From NCBI GenBank assembly GCA_027025255.1, contig JALVRC010000170.1:1-9051 (forward strand): a DNA stretch of 9,051 nucleotides, read 5' to 3'. The notes under the pieces were generated by a model. That model was not told the origin of the DNA, made no database searches, and saw nothing but the letters and a program-made list of their open reading frames with translations. Each line of letters opens with the position of its first letter. Position 1 is the stretch's first letter. The stretch is from Caldifarciminota bacterium. GTDB lineage: Bacteria > Hydrothermota > Tepidihabitantia > B3-TA06 > JALVRC01. Shown here one piece after another: positions 1 through 8,695 of the stretch. A program made the translations under genes and the position numbers.

Positions 1-261
1 TATTTCTTTAACAGGTGAAGAGATAAAAAAGCTTATAGATTTTTTAAAATAAATACTCGTTTTAACAATTTTATATGCTCCGAACAAACGAGAAAAAACA
101 AACAACTTAAACCTTTTATTTTTATACTTATAACCTGTATTATGTAATTCTTGAGCAAGCACTGAATTCAAATGCGTATAAATAAAAGACTGTAATATAG
201 AATTATACTCTATTGGAAAAAAGATATTATCTTCTCCATTAAGAACTATCTTTAATCGCAT
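1..261 (-). CDS. cas6: Cas6 family CRISPR-RNA endoribonuclease, N-terminal 87 residues (partial)
   Basis: Cas6 cleaves CRISPR precursor RNA inside the repeats to give crRNAs for type I and III effectors. The frame is open from ATG (259-261) to the window edge, so the C-terminal half, including the Gly-rich loop, is missing. Visible features are the RAMP-type first strand (MRLKIVLNGE), a short helix around residues 19-38 (YNSILQSFIY), then LHNTGY and RFKLFVFSRLFG, a run typical of Cas6. Y28, H40 and K52 sit where the Tyr/His/Lys active-site residues of archaeal Cas6 proteins lie; this alignment is by eye. The start is fixed by an in-frame TAG at 265-267 and by family starts of the form MRLK. 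No Shine-Dalgarno directly precedes this ATG; one lies about 50 nt upstream before a short overlapping ORF. Having its own promoter suggests it is the first gene of a cas operon running leftwards. Confidence 0.9.
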   Translation of the reverse strand, partial: MRLKIVLNGEDNIFFPIEYNSILQSFIYTHLNSVLAQELHNTGYKYKNKRFKLFVFSRLFGAYKIVKTSIYFKKSISFFISSPVKEI

Positions 262-314
262 AAGCTATATTAAAAAATTTATTTTGTCTTCTATACATAA
301 ATCATTTACCTCCT
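239..314 (-). promoter_or_regulatory. Shine-Dalgarno and short leader ORF overlapping the cas6 start
   Basis: AGGAGGT (308-314) is a near-perfect Shine-Dalgarno, but the cas6 ATG is about 47 nt further on. It fits an ATG at 296-298 (10-nt gap) that opens a 19-codon ORF, MYRRQNKFFNIAYAIKDSS, ending at TAA 239-241. This ORF overlaps the cas6 start by 23 nt in another frame. An ATG at 303-305 is only 3 nt from the Shine-Dalgarno and stops after four codons. Translation of the leader could deliver ribosomes to the cas6 ATG by coupling. Alternatively the peptide is meaningless and the 5'UTR is simply odd. Confidence 0.35.
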
Positions 315-317
315 ATA

Positions 318-344
318 TTATCTGGTTTAAAACGAACCAGATAA
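318..344. promoter_or_regulatory. Perfect 10-bp inverted repeat over the cas6 transcription start (putative operator)
   Basis: Arms TTATCTGGTT (318-327) and AACCAGATAA (335-344) are perfectly complementary with a 7-bp spacer. The outer edge abuts the -10 box (345-350) of the cas6 promoter, so the element covers the expected transcription start near 338. A bound dimer here would block RNA polymerase. Because the start falls inside the right arm, a DNA operator is more likely than an RNA hairpin. The cognate regulator is not in the window. Confidence 0.6.
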
Positions 345-372
345 AGTATATAAAATTTTCATAGGATGTCAA
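345..372 (-). promoter_or_regulatory. Sigma70-type promoter of cas6
   Basis: The -35 box is TTGACA (367-372) and the -10 box is TATACT (345-350), with a 16-bp spacer. The DNA upstream of -35 is rich in A and T tracts and could act as an UP element. The predicted start is near 338, giving a 5' leader of about 75 nt before the cas6 ATG. Confidence 0.75.
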
Positions 373-374
373 GT

Positions 375-412
375 AATATTTTTGCATAAGAAACTCTATT
401 CGTAAAAATATT
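375..412. repeat. 9-bp AT-only inverted repeat upstream of the cas6 promoter
   Basis: AATATTTTT (375-383) and AAAAATATT (404-412) are perfect inverted copies. A third related A5-TATTTT tract lies at 448-458. The motif is low in complexity and may be chance in AT-rich DNA or part of an UP element. The rest of 373-490 shows no gene on either strand. Confidence 0.25.
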
Positions 413-492
413 GTCTTCCTGTTAGTTTTGACTTTTAAAACTTATATAAAAATATTTTCTACTTTTTAAAATTGTAAAAAGAGCTAAGATGT

Positions 493-524
493 AAAAAAAA
501 AGAGGAGAGAAACCCTCCTCTTTT
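493..524 (-). terminator. Rho-independent terminator after the small membrane-protein gene
   Basis: Read on the minus strand, the 10-bp stem AAAAGAGGAG/CTCCTCTTTT (arms 515-524 and 498-507) closes a 7-nt loop and runs into an unbroken T tract. It lies about 10 nt past the stop codon at 534. The T tract follows the stem only on the minus strand, so it serves that gene. Confidence 0.85.
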
Positions 525-533
525 ACATAGTAG

Positions 534-890
534 CTATGCACCAAACCACTGTTTAGCCTCATCCCCCATAAGACCCATAAGGATAAATATACCCAGCACT
601 GTTCCAATTGGTATACCAAAAAGCATAATAATGCCAAAAATAATACCTACTATCTTTGCGCCACTATTTTTATTTTCAATCCCTTTCGCTATATACCAGA
701 TAAATAAAGCACCGATTCCACCCATAATAACAATATATACAAGGCCTCCTATAATTCCTGCTGCCATTGTCTGACTTCCGCCGGCTATTCCCCCGATAAT
801 AAAGACCAAACCGAGTATTACACCCACAATAATCTCTATCCATCCCAGTATTTTATACAGCAATGCCGCTGTCTTTACCTTTCCTGGCAT
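534..890 (-). CDS. Small integral membrane protein, 118 aa, unknown function
   Basis: The predicted product is almost wholly hydrophobic. Likely membrane segments are residues 14-35, 43-69 and 78-108; the last may be two short helices around FGIPIG. A short polar loop (IENKNSGAK, 71-79) separates the second and third. The ending, G-x-P-I-G-T-V-L-G-I-F followed by DEAKQWFGA, resembles a widespread group of small uncharacterised bacterial membrane proteins that end in a helix plus a (D/E)E.K.WF tail; no function is established for them. The start ATG (888-890) follows AGGAGGTAAA, an ideal Shine-Dalgarno. It has its own consensus promoter and a clear terminator, so it looks like a single-gene transcription unit. 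Expression may be high given the near-perfect promoter. Confidence 0.85.
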   Translation of the reverse strand: MPGKVKTAALLYKILGWIEIIVGVILGLVFIIGGIAGGSQTMAAGIIGGLVYIVIMGGIGALFIWYIAKGIENKNSGAKIVGIIFGIIMLFGIPIGTVLGIFILMGLMGDEAKQWFGA

Positions 891-922
891 TTTACCTCCT
901 ATTTTATTTGGTTAATCAAAAC

Positions 923-950
923 ATTATACACACAATTGCCCTTATGTCAA
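923..950 (-). promoter_or_regulatory. Consensus sigma70 promoter of the 118-aa membrane-protein gene
   Basis: TTGACA (945-950) and TATAAT (923-928) are both perfect, with a 16-bp spacer. The expected start is near 916, about 25 nt before the ATG, with the Shine-Dalgarno between them. It lies in the 71-bp gap after the next upstream minus-strand gene. Confidence 0.85.
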
Positions 951-961
951 GAGAAAGAAAA

Positions 962-2170
962 TTACGGTAAAATAAGAAACCTAAAGGTATTATCTCTCAC
1001 TTTTACAAAGTAAATTCCATTGGACAGTGTGTAGCTTTTCCCTTTTTTAGCGAAAAAATGTCTACCATCTACAGAGTAAACACTGACTCTTTCAGAAAAT
1101 ATAATGCTATTGTGATTAAGCCTATAAAGATGTGTATCCTCTTTTATCCCTTCAGTATAATCAATAGCATAACTTAAGGTATCATCCTCCTCACATTCGT
1201 CTTTAAAATTATTGTTTATTGTTCCTGTTCTAAATACAACTGTATAAATTCCTCTTTTATCAAGCCCAATGCTCTTAAAATAAACAATAGTAGAATCATC
1301 GCTTTCAAGGGAAAGTAATGTATCCTCTTTTGATATAACATTGCTATCCTCGTCAAAAACAGTCATATTCAATAAAAAATCCAGGTCTGCTCTCCCATTT
1401 ACCCAGACCAATACACCTGGTTTAAGCTCACCATTTTCTACTACTCTATCACCTCTGTATGCGTAAACACCGACATTTGTATCAGCTATTGCAAAGAGCC
1501 TGACCTCATCCCAGATAAGCCTTTGACCATCCCATTGGCCAATTCTATCATAGCTGGCAGCTGCGAAATTATATGTATAAAATACATTTATCCATTGATC
1601 TGGCGAAATTGATTTCTCATTCATAATATTCTCAAGATTAATACTATCTTCTACCCATATTCCTGCATCAATAATCGTATCATTTTCTACCTTTCTTTTA
1701 TTACTCTCAGACAGCTTATAGGGTGGATTCCTTGTATAAGATCGACAGAAATAAAAATCCATTCTTTTATAAAAGTCTTCATCTCCATCAAGCAGATATG
1801 TAACACCAATATTATACTGAGCTGTATGGGCTTTTAAATTATCCTGAAAAGTAACTCTATGAAAAAATTTTATCGTTTTCAGGTCCTCAAACCTCTTTTC
1901 TATTGTCAAATACTGATAGTGAGTTAAAGCCTGTCTCGAAGTATTATTGTAATTCTGTGGCGGGCCTATAACATTTAAAAGGAATCCTCTCCCTCTATAC
2001 CCCATATCTGTATAGCCATATTCTAATGAACCTTCAGATAAATTGTCCAGCCATTCTTCAACAACCCATATAGAATCATTCTCAAAAATGGAGTTTCTCA
2101 GGATGTTAACAGGTTCTATAGCAATCACAAACCCCATACTCAATAGTACCATTATATATACTTTTTTCAT
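962..2170 (-). CDS. Exported protein with a sorting-like C-terminal domain, 402 aa
   Basis: I do not recognise the family. Residues 1-18 form a signal peptide (MKK, hydrophobic core, likely cleavage near AIE). Residues 21-227 read as a beta-rich, jelly-roll-like module: it opens with N-S-x-F-E-N and closes with LIWDEVRLF, the usual ending of CBM4/9-like carbohydrate-binding or coat-like modules. Residues 228-340 look Ig-like, with alternating short strands. Residues 352-402 carry SVYSVDGR and SNGIYFVKV before a hydrophobic strand at the extreme C-terminus. This is the pattern of type IX secretion sorting domains and their relatives in FCB and WOR-3 lineages. A surface or secreted role is inferred. 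ATG (2168-2170) follows AGGAGGTAAT. It has its own promoter and no terminator was seen after the stop. Confidence 0.85.
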   Translation of the reverse strand: MKKVYIMVLLSMGFVIAIEPVNILRNSIFENDSIWVVEEWLDNLSEGSLEYGYTDMGYRGRGFLLNVIGPPQNYNNTSRQALTHYQYLTIEKRFEDLKTIKFFHRVTFQDNLKAHTAQYNIGVTYLLDGDEDFYKRMDFYFCRSYTRNPPYKLSESNKRKVENDTIIDAGIWVEDSINLENIMNEKSISPDQWINVFYTYNFAAASYDRIGQWDGQRLIWDEVRLFAIADTNVGVYAYRGDRVVENGELKPGVLVWVNGRADLDFLLNMTVFDEDSNVISKEDTLLSLESDDSTIVYFKSIGLDKRGIYTVVFRTGTINNNFKDECEEDDTLSYAIDYTEGIKEDTHLYRLNHNSIIFSERVSVYSVDGRHFFAKKGKSYTLSNGIYFVKVRDNTFRFLILP

Positions 2171-2189
2171 ATTACCTCCTTATTATATA

Positions 2190-2217
2190 AATATACATAG
2201 AATTTTTCAAAAGTCAA
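2190..2217 (-). promoter_or_regulatory. Promoter of the 402-aa exported-protein gene
   Basis: TTGACT (2212-2217) and TATATT (2190-2195) are 16 bp apart. The expected start near 2183 gives a leader of about 12 nt that includes the Shine-Dalgarno. Its -35 is back-to-back with the -35 of the plus-strand promoter (2227-2232), so the two units diverge from a very compact region. Confidence 0.6.
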
Positions 2218-2226
2218 TATTTTTTA

Positions 2227-2254
2227 TTGATTTTATGCGCATTATGGGTATAAT
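2227..2254 (+). promoter_or_regulatory. Promoter of the EamA-GAF operon, placed for leaderless transcription
   Basis: TTGATT (2227-2232) and a perfect TATAAT (2249-2254) are 16 bp apart. The -10 is followed by only five bases and then ATG (2260-2262), so transcription should begin at or next to the A of the start codon. No Shine-Dalgarno precedes that ATG. Confidence 0.75.
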
Positions 2255-2259
2255 ATCCT

Positions 2260-3570
2260 ATGGTATACATATATACCCTTCTTTCTATATTTCTATGGTC
2301 TACTGTAGCTGTTGCTTTCAAACTCACTCTCAGGTATTTAAGCGTAACAGAGGTAATTTTCTTTTCATCAATATGGGCACTTGTCTTCTTATTCATAATT
2401 AATCTTGTTAACGGAAATATTAAACAGATAAAAGAGTTAAAAGGCAAAGAATTTTTTCTTTCTATTATTCTTGGCTTATTAAATCCATGCATATATTACG
2501 CATTACTATTTACTGCGTACAATATGCTCTATGCACATGAAGCACTCATATTAAACTACACATGGGCAATAGTTCTAACCTTACTATCTGCTCTCATTCT
2601 AAAACACAGAACAGGCATCCTTGGAGTCTGTGGACTATTACTTGGATTTTTTGGTGTGGTTATGGTAGCTACGCACGGCAGCATAAATAATATCAATTTT
2701 CCCAATACAACTGGTTTTGCAGTAGCTCTATTGAGTGCTTTTGTATGGGCTTTATACTGGATATTAAATACAAAGGATAAAATCGCACCAGGCCTAAGAT
2801 TATTTTTAAATTTCTTTTACGGAACTGTATTTATAGGGATATTTATGCTTTTCAGGGGAATTCATATACCTCATCTATTCCCTTTTCTAGGAACGATTTA
2901 TATAGGGTTGTTTGAGATGGGTGTAACATATATTCTCTGGGGAAAGGCGCTCAAATTAAGTAGAAACACTACCCGTATAAGCACTTATATATATATAACT
3001 CCGTTTCTTTCTCTTATTTTCATATATCTTATTTTAAAAGAACCTATTTATTTTTCGTCTATAATAGGCCTTATATTTATAATTGGAGGTATTCTCATGC
3101 AGCATATACGCATAAATAATAACGTATCTTTAAAAGAAGAAGTAAACGAACTAATTAAACTATCCATAAACACGGATAGAAAACTTGAACTAATATGTTC
3201 AGCAATAAAAAGAAACAAATCCTACTACGACTGGGTAGGGTTTTATATTGTTAAAGAGGATAAGAAACTTCATCTTGTATGCTTTAAGGGTGAACCCACA
3301 GAACATAAAGAAATTGAGTTTGGTAAAGGGATATGTGGGCAGACGGCTATTAGCCTTAATACATTTATTGTACAGGACGTAGAAAAAGAAGAAAATTACC
3401 TTTCCTGCAGTCCAGATGTAAAATCAGAAATTGTCATACCCATATTCAATAAAGACGGTATGTTTGTAGCAGAGCTTGATATAGATTCTCATACATTAAA
3501 TGCATTTAAAAATGAGGATAGAAAGCTACTTGAAGAAATAACTAAAATCATAGGAGAAAAACTATTTTAA
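2260..3570 (+). CDS. EamA/DMT-family permease fused to a fRMsr-like GAF domain, 436 aa
   Basis: Residues 1-282 form a drug/metabolite transporter with about ten membrane segments in two EamA halves (approximately 3-138 and 152-281); the substrate cannot be read from sequence. A short basic linker leads to a cytoplasmic GAF domain (about 290-436) resembling free methionine-(R)-sulfoxide reductase. It has WVGFY (325-329), GKGICG (355-360), LSCSPDVKSEIVIP (381-394) and ELDIDSH (405-411). C359 and C383 match E. coli Cys94 and Cys118, and E390, D407 and D409 match conserved acidic residues. The Cys84 position appears to be E348, although C341 is nearby. The domain may therefore be a reductase, a methionine-sulfoxide sensor or a regulator. 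The start opens directly into helix 1, as in other DMT proteins. It is first in an operon with the overlapping HAD gene. Confidence 0.85.
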   Translation: MVYIYTLLSIFLWSTVAVAFKLTLRYLSVTEVIFFSSIWALVFLFIINLVNGNIKQIKELKGKEFFLSIILGLLNPCIYYALLFTAYNMLYAHEALILNYTWAIVLTLLSALILKHRTGILGVCGLLLGFFGVVMVATHGSINNINFPNTTGFAVALLSAFVWALYWILNTKDKIAPGLRLFLNFFYGTVFIGIFMLFRGIHIPHLFPFLGTIYIGLFEMGVTYILWGKALKLSRNTTRISTYIYITPFLSLIFIYLILKEPIYFSSIIGLIFIIGGILMQHIRINNNVSLKEEVNELIKLSINTDRKLELICSAIKRNKSYYDWVGFYIVKEDKKLHLVCFKGEPTEHKEIEFGKGICGQTAISLNTFIVQDVEKEENYLSCSPDVKSEIVIPIFNKDGMFVAELDIDSHTLNAFKNEDRKLLEEITKIIGEKLF

Positions 3571-4205
3571 AAGAAATAAAACTTATTATATTTGATCTTG
3601 ATGGAACCCTCATAAACTCTCTTGAAGACATTACAGATGCTCTAAATTATGCAATCTCTGATTTTTACAACAAAAAAATTCACTCTTCTCTTGTAAAAAC
3701 CTGGATTGGTCAAGGTGTTAGCTCTCTTGCGCTTAAAGCAGCTAATTATATAAATACAGATAAATACGAGGAAATAAAACAAAGGCTTATATCATTCTAT
3801 ACAGAACATATAATTGATAAAACAAGACTTTATCCTGATGCAGCAGAAATATTAAAAGAGCTTTACAGAAACTTCACACTTGCCGTTTTATCCAACAAAC
3901 CATACAAATTATGTAAAAAAATTTTAGAGGCACTAAACATAAGTAAATATTTTATGGCAACATTTGGCGGGGATAGCTTTTTAAGTAAAAAACCCTCTCC
4001 AGTCCCTATTCAACATCTTTTAGACATGTTTAACCTCACTAACAGAGAAGCAGTTATAGTAGGGGACAGTTCAGCTGATATAGAAGCAGGCAACAATGCT
4101 GAAATCTTCACTATTTTTGCAAGTTACGGATATGGAAAAAAAGTAGATAACTATAACTATTCAATTGATTCTCTTGCAGATCTTAAACACATACTTCCCC
4201 TATAA
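3564..4205 (+). CDS. HAD-family phosphatase, phosphoglycolate phosphatase-like, 213 aa, non-canonical start
   Basis: It has the four HAD motifs in order: DLDGT (residues 11-15, with D11 nucleophile and D13), the motif II serine S110 in VLSNKP, K143 in KKPSP, and GDSSAD (167-172) for magnesium. The cap sequence after motif I (DITDALNYAI) and FGGDSF before motif III are typical of Gph-type phosphoglycolate phosphatases; length is normal. Substrate is inferred only. The frame opens after TAA at 3543-3545 and contains no ATG, GTG, TTG or CTG before motif I. The best start is ATT at 3564-3566, seven bases after AGGAG (3552-3556), overlapping the upstream stop codon. An alternative is -1 frameshifting from the EamA-GAF frame, giving a three-part fusion. 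The first internal ATG (3954) would remove motifs I and II and is not credible. A sequencing error cannot be excluded. Confidence 0.85.
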   Translation: MLKEIKLIIFDLDGTLINSLEDITDALNYAISDFYNKKIHSSLVKTWIGQGVSSLALKAANYINTDKYEEIKQRLISFYTEHIIDKTRLYPDAAEILKELYRNFTLAVLSNKPYKLCKKILEALNISKYFMATFGGDSFLSKKPSPVPIQHLLDMFNLTNREAVIVGDSSADIEAGNNAEIFTIFASYGYGKKVDNYNYSIDSLADLKHILPL

Positions 4206-4234
4206 AGCCTTCTAATACTCTTTCGGATTTTTTA

Positions 4235-4251
4235 TTACACTTTAAGTGTAA
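4235..4251. repeat. Small palindrome between convergent genes
   Basis: TTACACTT (4235-4242) and AAGTGTAA (4244-4251) are perfect arms around one T. It sits between the HAD stop at 4205 and the stop of the minus-strand FGE-fold gene at 4281. No T tract follows it on either strand in the correct position, so it is not a standard intrinsic terminator. No better terminator was seen in 4206-4280. Confidence 0.3.
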
Positions 4252-4280
4252 AATACTGAGACAAAGTCTAAGTCAAATTA

Positions 4281-5414
4281 TCAATCTTTAACAGGACGAA
4301 ATCCAATTTTGTTGCTTCTTGTAGAAGGAGGAGAACCTGAACGATCAGAACACCGAATAAATCCTGATCCACTATACCAACTACCACCACGATTAACGCG
4401 GTTAGTTCCGGAGGAAGGACCTTGTGGATTATTGTCAGGACTCACAGAATAGTAATTCTCATCATACCAGTCATTGCACCACTCCCATACATTACCTAAC
4501 ATATCATAACACCCATAAGGCGATACCCCTGTTTTTGTACCCACAGGAACTGTATAGCCACCGCACATCTCATACTGGGCTTTACTACAATCAGGCTCAG
4601 TATTTCCCCATGGATACTTCCTCATATCAGTCCCACGAGAAGCCTTCTCCCACTCTGCCTCAGTGGGAAGTCTCCAGCCGTAGTATTCACAGAATGCCTT
4701 TGCACCATGCCAGGTTACCAATACCATTGGATAATTCTCATATCCAGATTTTACATAAAATTTACTACCATCATAAAGTATATCCTGATCCCAATAATTT
4801 CCGTATCCTATCTCACATATTATATTCCCATTATAATATACAACACCTGTATTCCCACTTTGAGGACTTACCGAGATTGCATTTAAAAATTTGCAATACT
4901 GAGCATAAGTAATCTCATACTTACTTATATAATAGCTATCAAGATAGATATTATGCTCAGGTTTTTCATCATCAAATTCATTGTTATTACCCATACCAAA
5001 CAGTCCTGCTTGCACCTCACACCACTCAATATCTATAATATTACTTCCTGAGGTAACATTAATAGTCTTTATTAGAGACCAGTCTGATTCTGCTCCCTTA
5101 TCATCTTTTGCTTTAACTCTGATACTATATGAACCTTCTTTCGCATACGTATGGGTTACACTTATGCCAGTTTCATTAGCAACGAAACTTCCCCATGCCA
5201 AATCACTACCATCACCCCAATCTACCATACATGCAACCCTATCACCGTCTGGATCACTTGCAACAACAATTACCATTATAGTTTCATTGATTTTCGCAGA
5301 GGATGGAATATCAGTTATTATAGGTGAATTAGGAGAATTGTTCAAACCCCCACTACATCTTATAGCTATACTTGATAAAAATACTAATAATAAAGATTTA
5401 AAATACTTTTTCAT
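4281..5414 (-). CDS. Exported PKD plus SUMF1/FGE-fold protein, probable lipoprotein, 377 aa
   Basis: Residues 1-20 form a signal peptide with C20 after SSIAIR; Arg at -1 makes the lipobox imperfect, so lipidation is likely but not certain. Residues 31-121 are a PKD domain (DWGDGS 65-70, then HTYAKEGSYSIRV). Residues 128-377 are an FGE-sulfatase/SUMF1 fold: G-x-F-x-MG near 138-142, LPTEAEWEKASRG (249-261), GNVWEWCNDWY (307-317), NRGGSW (341-346) and GFRPV (371-375). The Cys-x4-Cys pair that binds copper in true formylglycine-generating enzymes is absent: S348 and nearby residues take its place after GGSW. A non-catalytic envelope role, as in GldK-like proteins, is more likely than sulfatase activation. 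The start is M at 5412-5414, after a weak GGTGG; a longer frame to 5486 would run into 5S rRNA. No clear promoter was seen. Confidence 0.85.
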   Translation of the reverse strand: MKKYFKSLLLVFLSSIAIRCSGGLNNSPNSPIITDIPSSAKINETIMVIVVASDPDGDRVACMVDWGDGSDLAWGSFVANETGISVTHTYAKEGSYSIRVKAKDDKGAESDWSLIKTINVTSGSNIIDIEWCEVQAGLFGMGNNNEFDDEKPEHNIYLDSYYISKYEITYAQYCKFLNAISVSPQSGNTGVVYYNGNIICEIGYGNYWDQDILYDGSKFYVKSGYENYPMVLVTWHGAKAFCEYYGWRLPTEAEWEKASRGTDMRKYPWGNTEPDCSKAQYEMCGGYTVPVGTKTGVSPYGCYDMLGNVWEWCNDWYDENYYSVSPDNNPQGPSSGTNRVNRGGSWYSGSGFIRCSDRSGSPPSTRSNKIGFRPVKD

Positions 5415-5446
5415 TTCACCACCATTTTTAAGATTTATTACACCCG

Positions 5447-5458
5447 GAAAAAAGAAAA
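5447..5458 (-). terminator. T-rich tract after 5S rRNA, possible weak terminator
   Basis: Directly after the 5S 3' end the minus strand reads TTTTCTTTTTT. The T tract suits intrinsic termination, but no strong local hairpin precedes it other than the long-range 5S terminal helix. Read-through into the FGE-fold gene is possible. Confidence 0.35.
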
Positions 5459-5577
5459 GGTTCGGCAGCGACCTACTCTCCCACACCTAAGGAGTGCAGT
5501 ACCATCGGCCCTGGAGGGCTTAACTGCCGTGTTCGGAATGAGAACGGGTGTTGCCCCTCCGGTATAACCACCGAACC
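5459..5577 (-). rRNA. rrf: 5S ribosomal RNA
   Basis: The gene is about 119 nt. The terminal helix is exact: GGTTCGG at the 5' end (5571-5577) pairs with CCGAACC at the 3' end (5459-5465). Internal landmarks include CCGAACACGGCAGTTAAG of loop B and helix III, and GGGAGAGTAGGTCGCTGCC near the 3' end. It lies 35 nt after 23S in the same transcript. The ends are set by the terminal helix and may be off by one or two bases. Confidence 0.95.
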
Positions 5578-5594
5578 ATCTTAACTTACTTAAA

Positions 5595-5612
5595 GGAGTA
5601 GTGTATCGGATT

Positions 5613-5619
<7 letters not shown>
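5595..5619 (-). other. 3' half of the 23S processing stem
   Basis: On the minus strand ACTTTAGAAT (5610-5619), four bases, then TACACTACTCC (5595-5605) pair perfectly with the 5' half at 8586-8614. The inner helix contains the mature 23S 3' end. Confidence 0.8.
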
Positions 5620-8585
<2,966 letters not shown>

Positions 8586-8592
<7 letters not shown>

Positions 8593-8614
8593 AATTTCTC
8601 CTCTACACTACTCC
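8586..8614 (-). other. 5' half of the 23S processing stem
   Basis: GGAGTAGTGTA (8604-8614), an 8-nt internal-loop segment, then ATTCTAAAGT (8586-8595) are exactly complementary to the segments after the 23S 3' end. This is the expected double-stranded substrate for RNase III-type maturation. Confidence 0.8.
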
Positions 8615-8657
8615 ACTTTGTTCAGCTATCTTTACCTGCTTCTATTGTAAGCTTCAT

Positions 8658-8685
8658 ATTATACACACTTTTCTTGTCTTGTCAA
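8658..8685 (-). promoter_or_regulatory. Consensus promoter of the 23S-5S unit
   Basis: TTGACA (8680-8685) and TATAAT (8658-8663) are both perfect and 16 bp apart. An A-rich tract lies just upstream, as expected for an rRNA UP element. The start near 8651 leaves about 36 nt before the processing stem. The promoter begins about 10 bp after the stop of the upstream gene. Confidence 0.88.
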
Positions 8686-8695
8686 GCTTTATTTT

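Noticed and set aside
2..52. Plus-strand open frame ending in a C-terminal-looking helix (GEEIKKLIDFLK)
   Set aside because: It is antisense to the Cas6 coding sequence, which has a clear family match. It is only 16 codons and open at the edge.
318..346. CRISPR repeat next to cas6
   Set aside because: The inverted repeat occurs once only, with no spacer-repeat periodicity. Its position on the promoter fits an operator better.
422..637. 71-aa minus-strand ORF
   Set aside because: It overlaps the 118-aa membrane-protein gene and its terminator in another frame, and has no ribosome site.
2043..2402. 119-aa plus-strand ORF and a 92-aa minus-strand ORF at 2214-2492
   Set aside because: They overlap the exported-protein gene, the divergent promoters or the EamA gene in other frames, and look like shadows.
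3954..4205. 83-aa ORF starting at the first ATG in the HAD frame
   Set aside because: This start would remove HAD motifs I and II. The homologous sequence continues upstream without a break to 3564.
5415..5486. Longer start for the FGE-fold gene at 5486
   Set aside because: It would extend into the 5S rRNA and put 24 non-signal residues before a normal signal peptide.
4424..5490. Plus-strand ORFs of 162 and 169 codons
   Set aside because: They are antisense shadows of the FGE-fold gene, with His/Ser/Pro-rich nonsense composition.
8593..8695. tRNA or 16S 3' end upstream of 23S
   Set aside because: No cloverleaf and no anti-Shine-Dalgarno-type 16S end are present. The space holds a promoter, a short leader and the processing stem.
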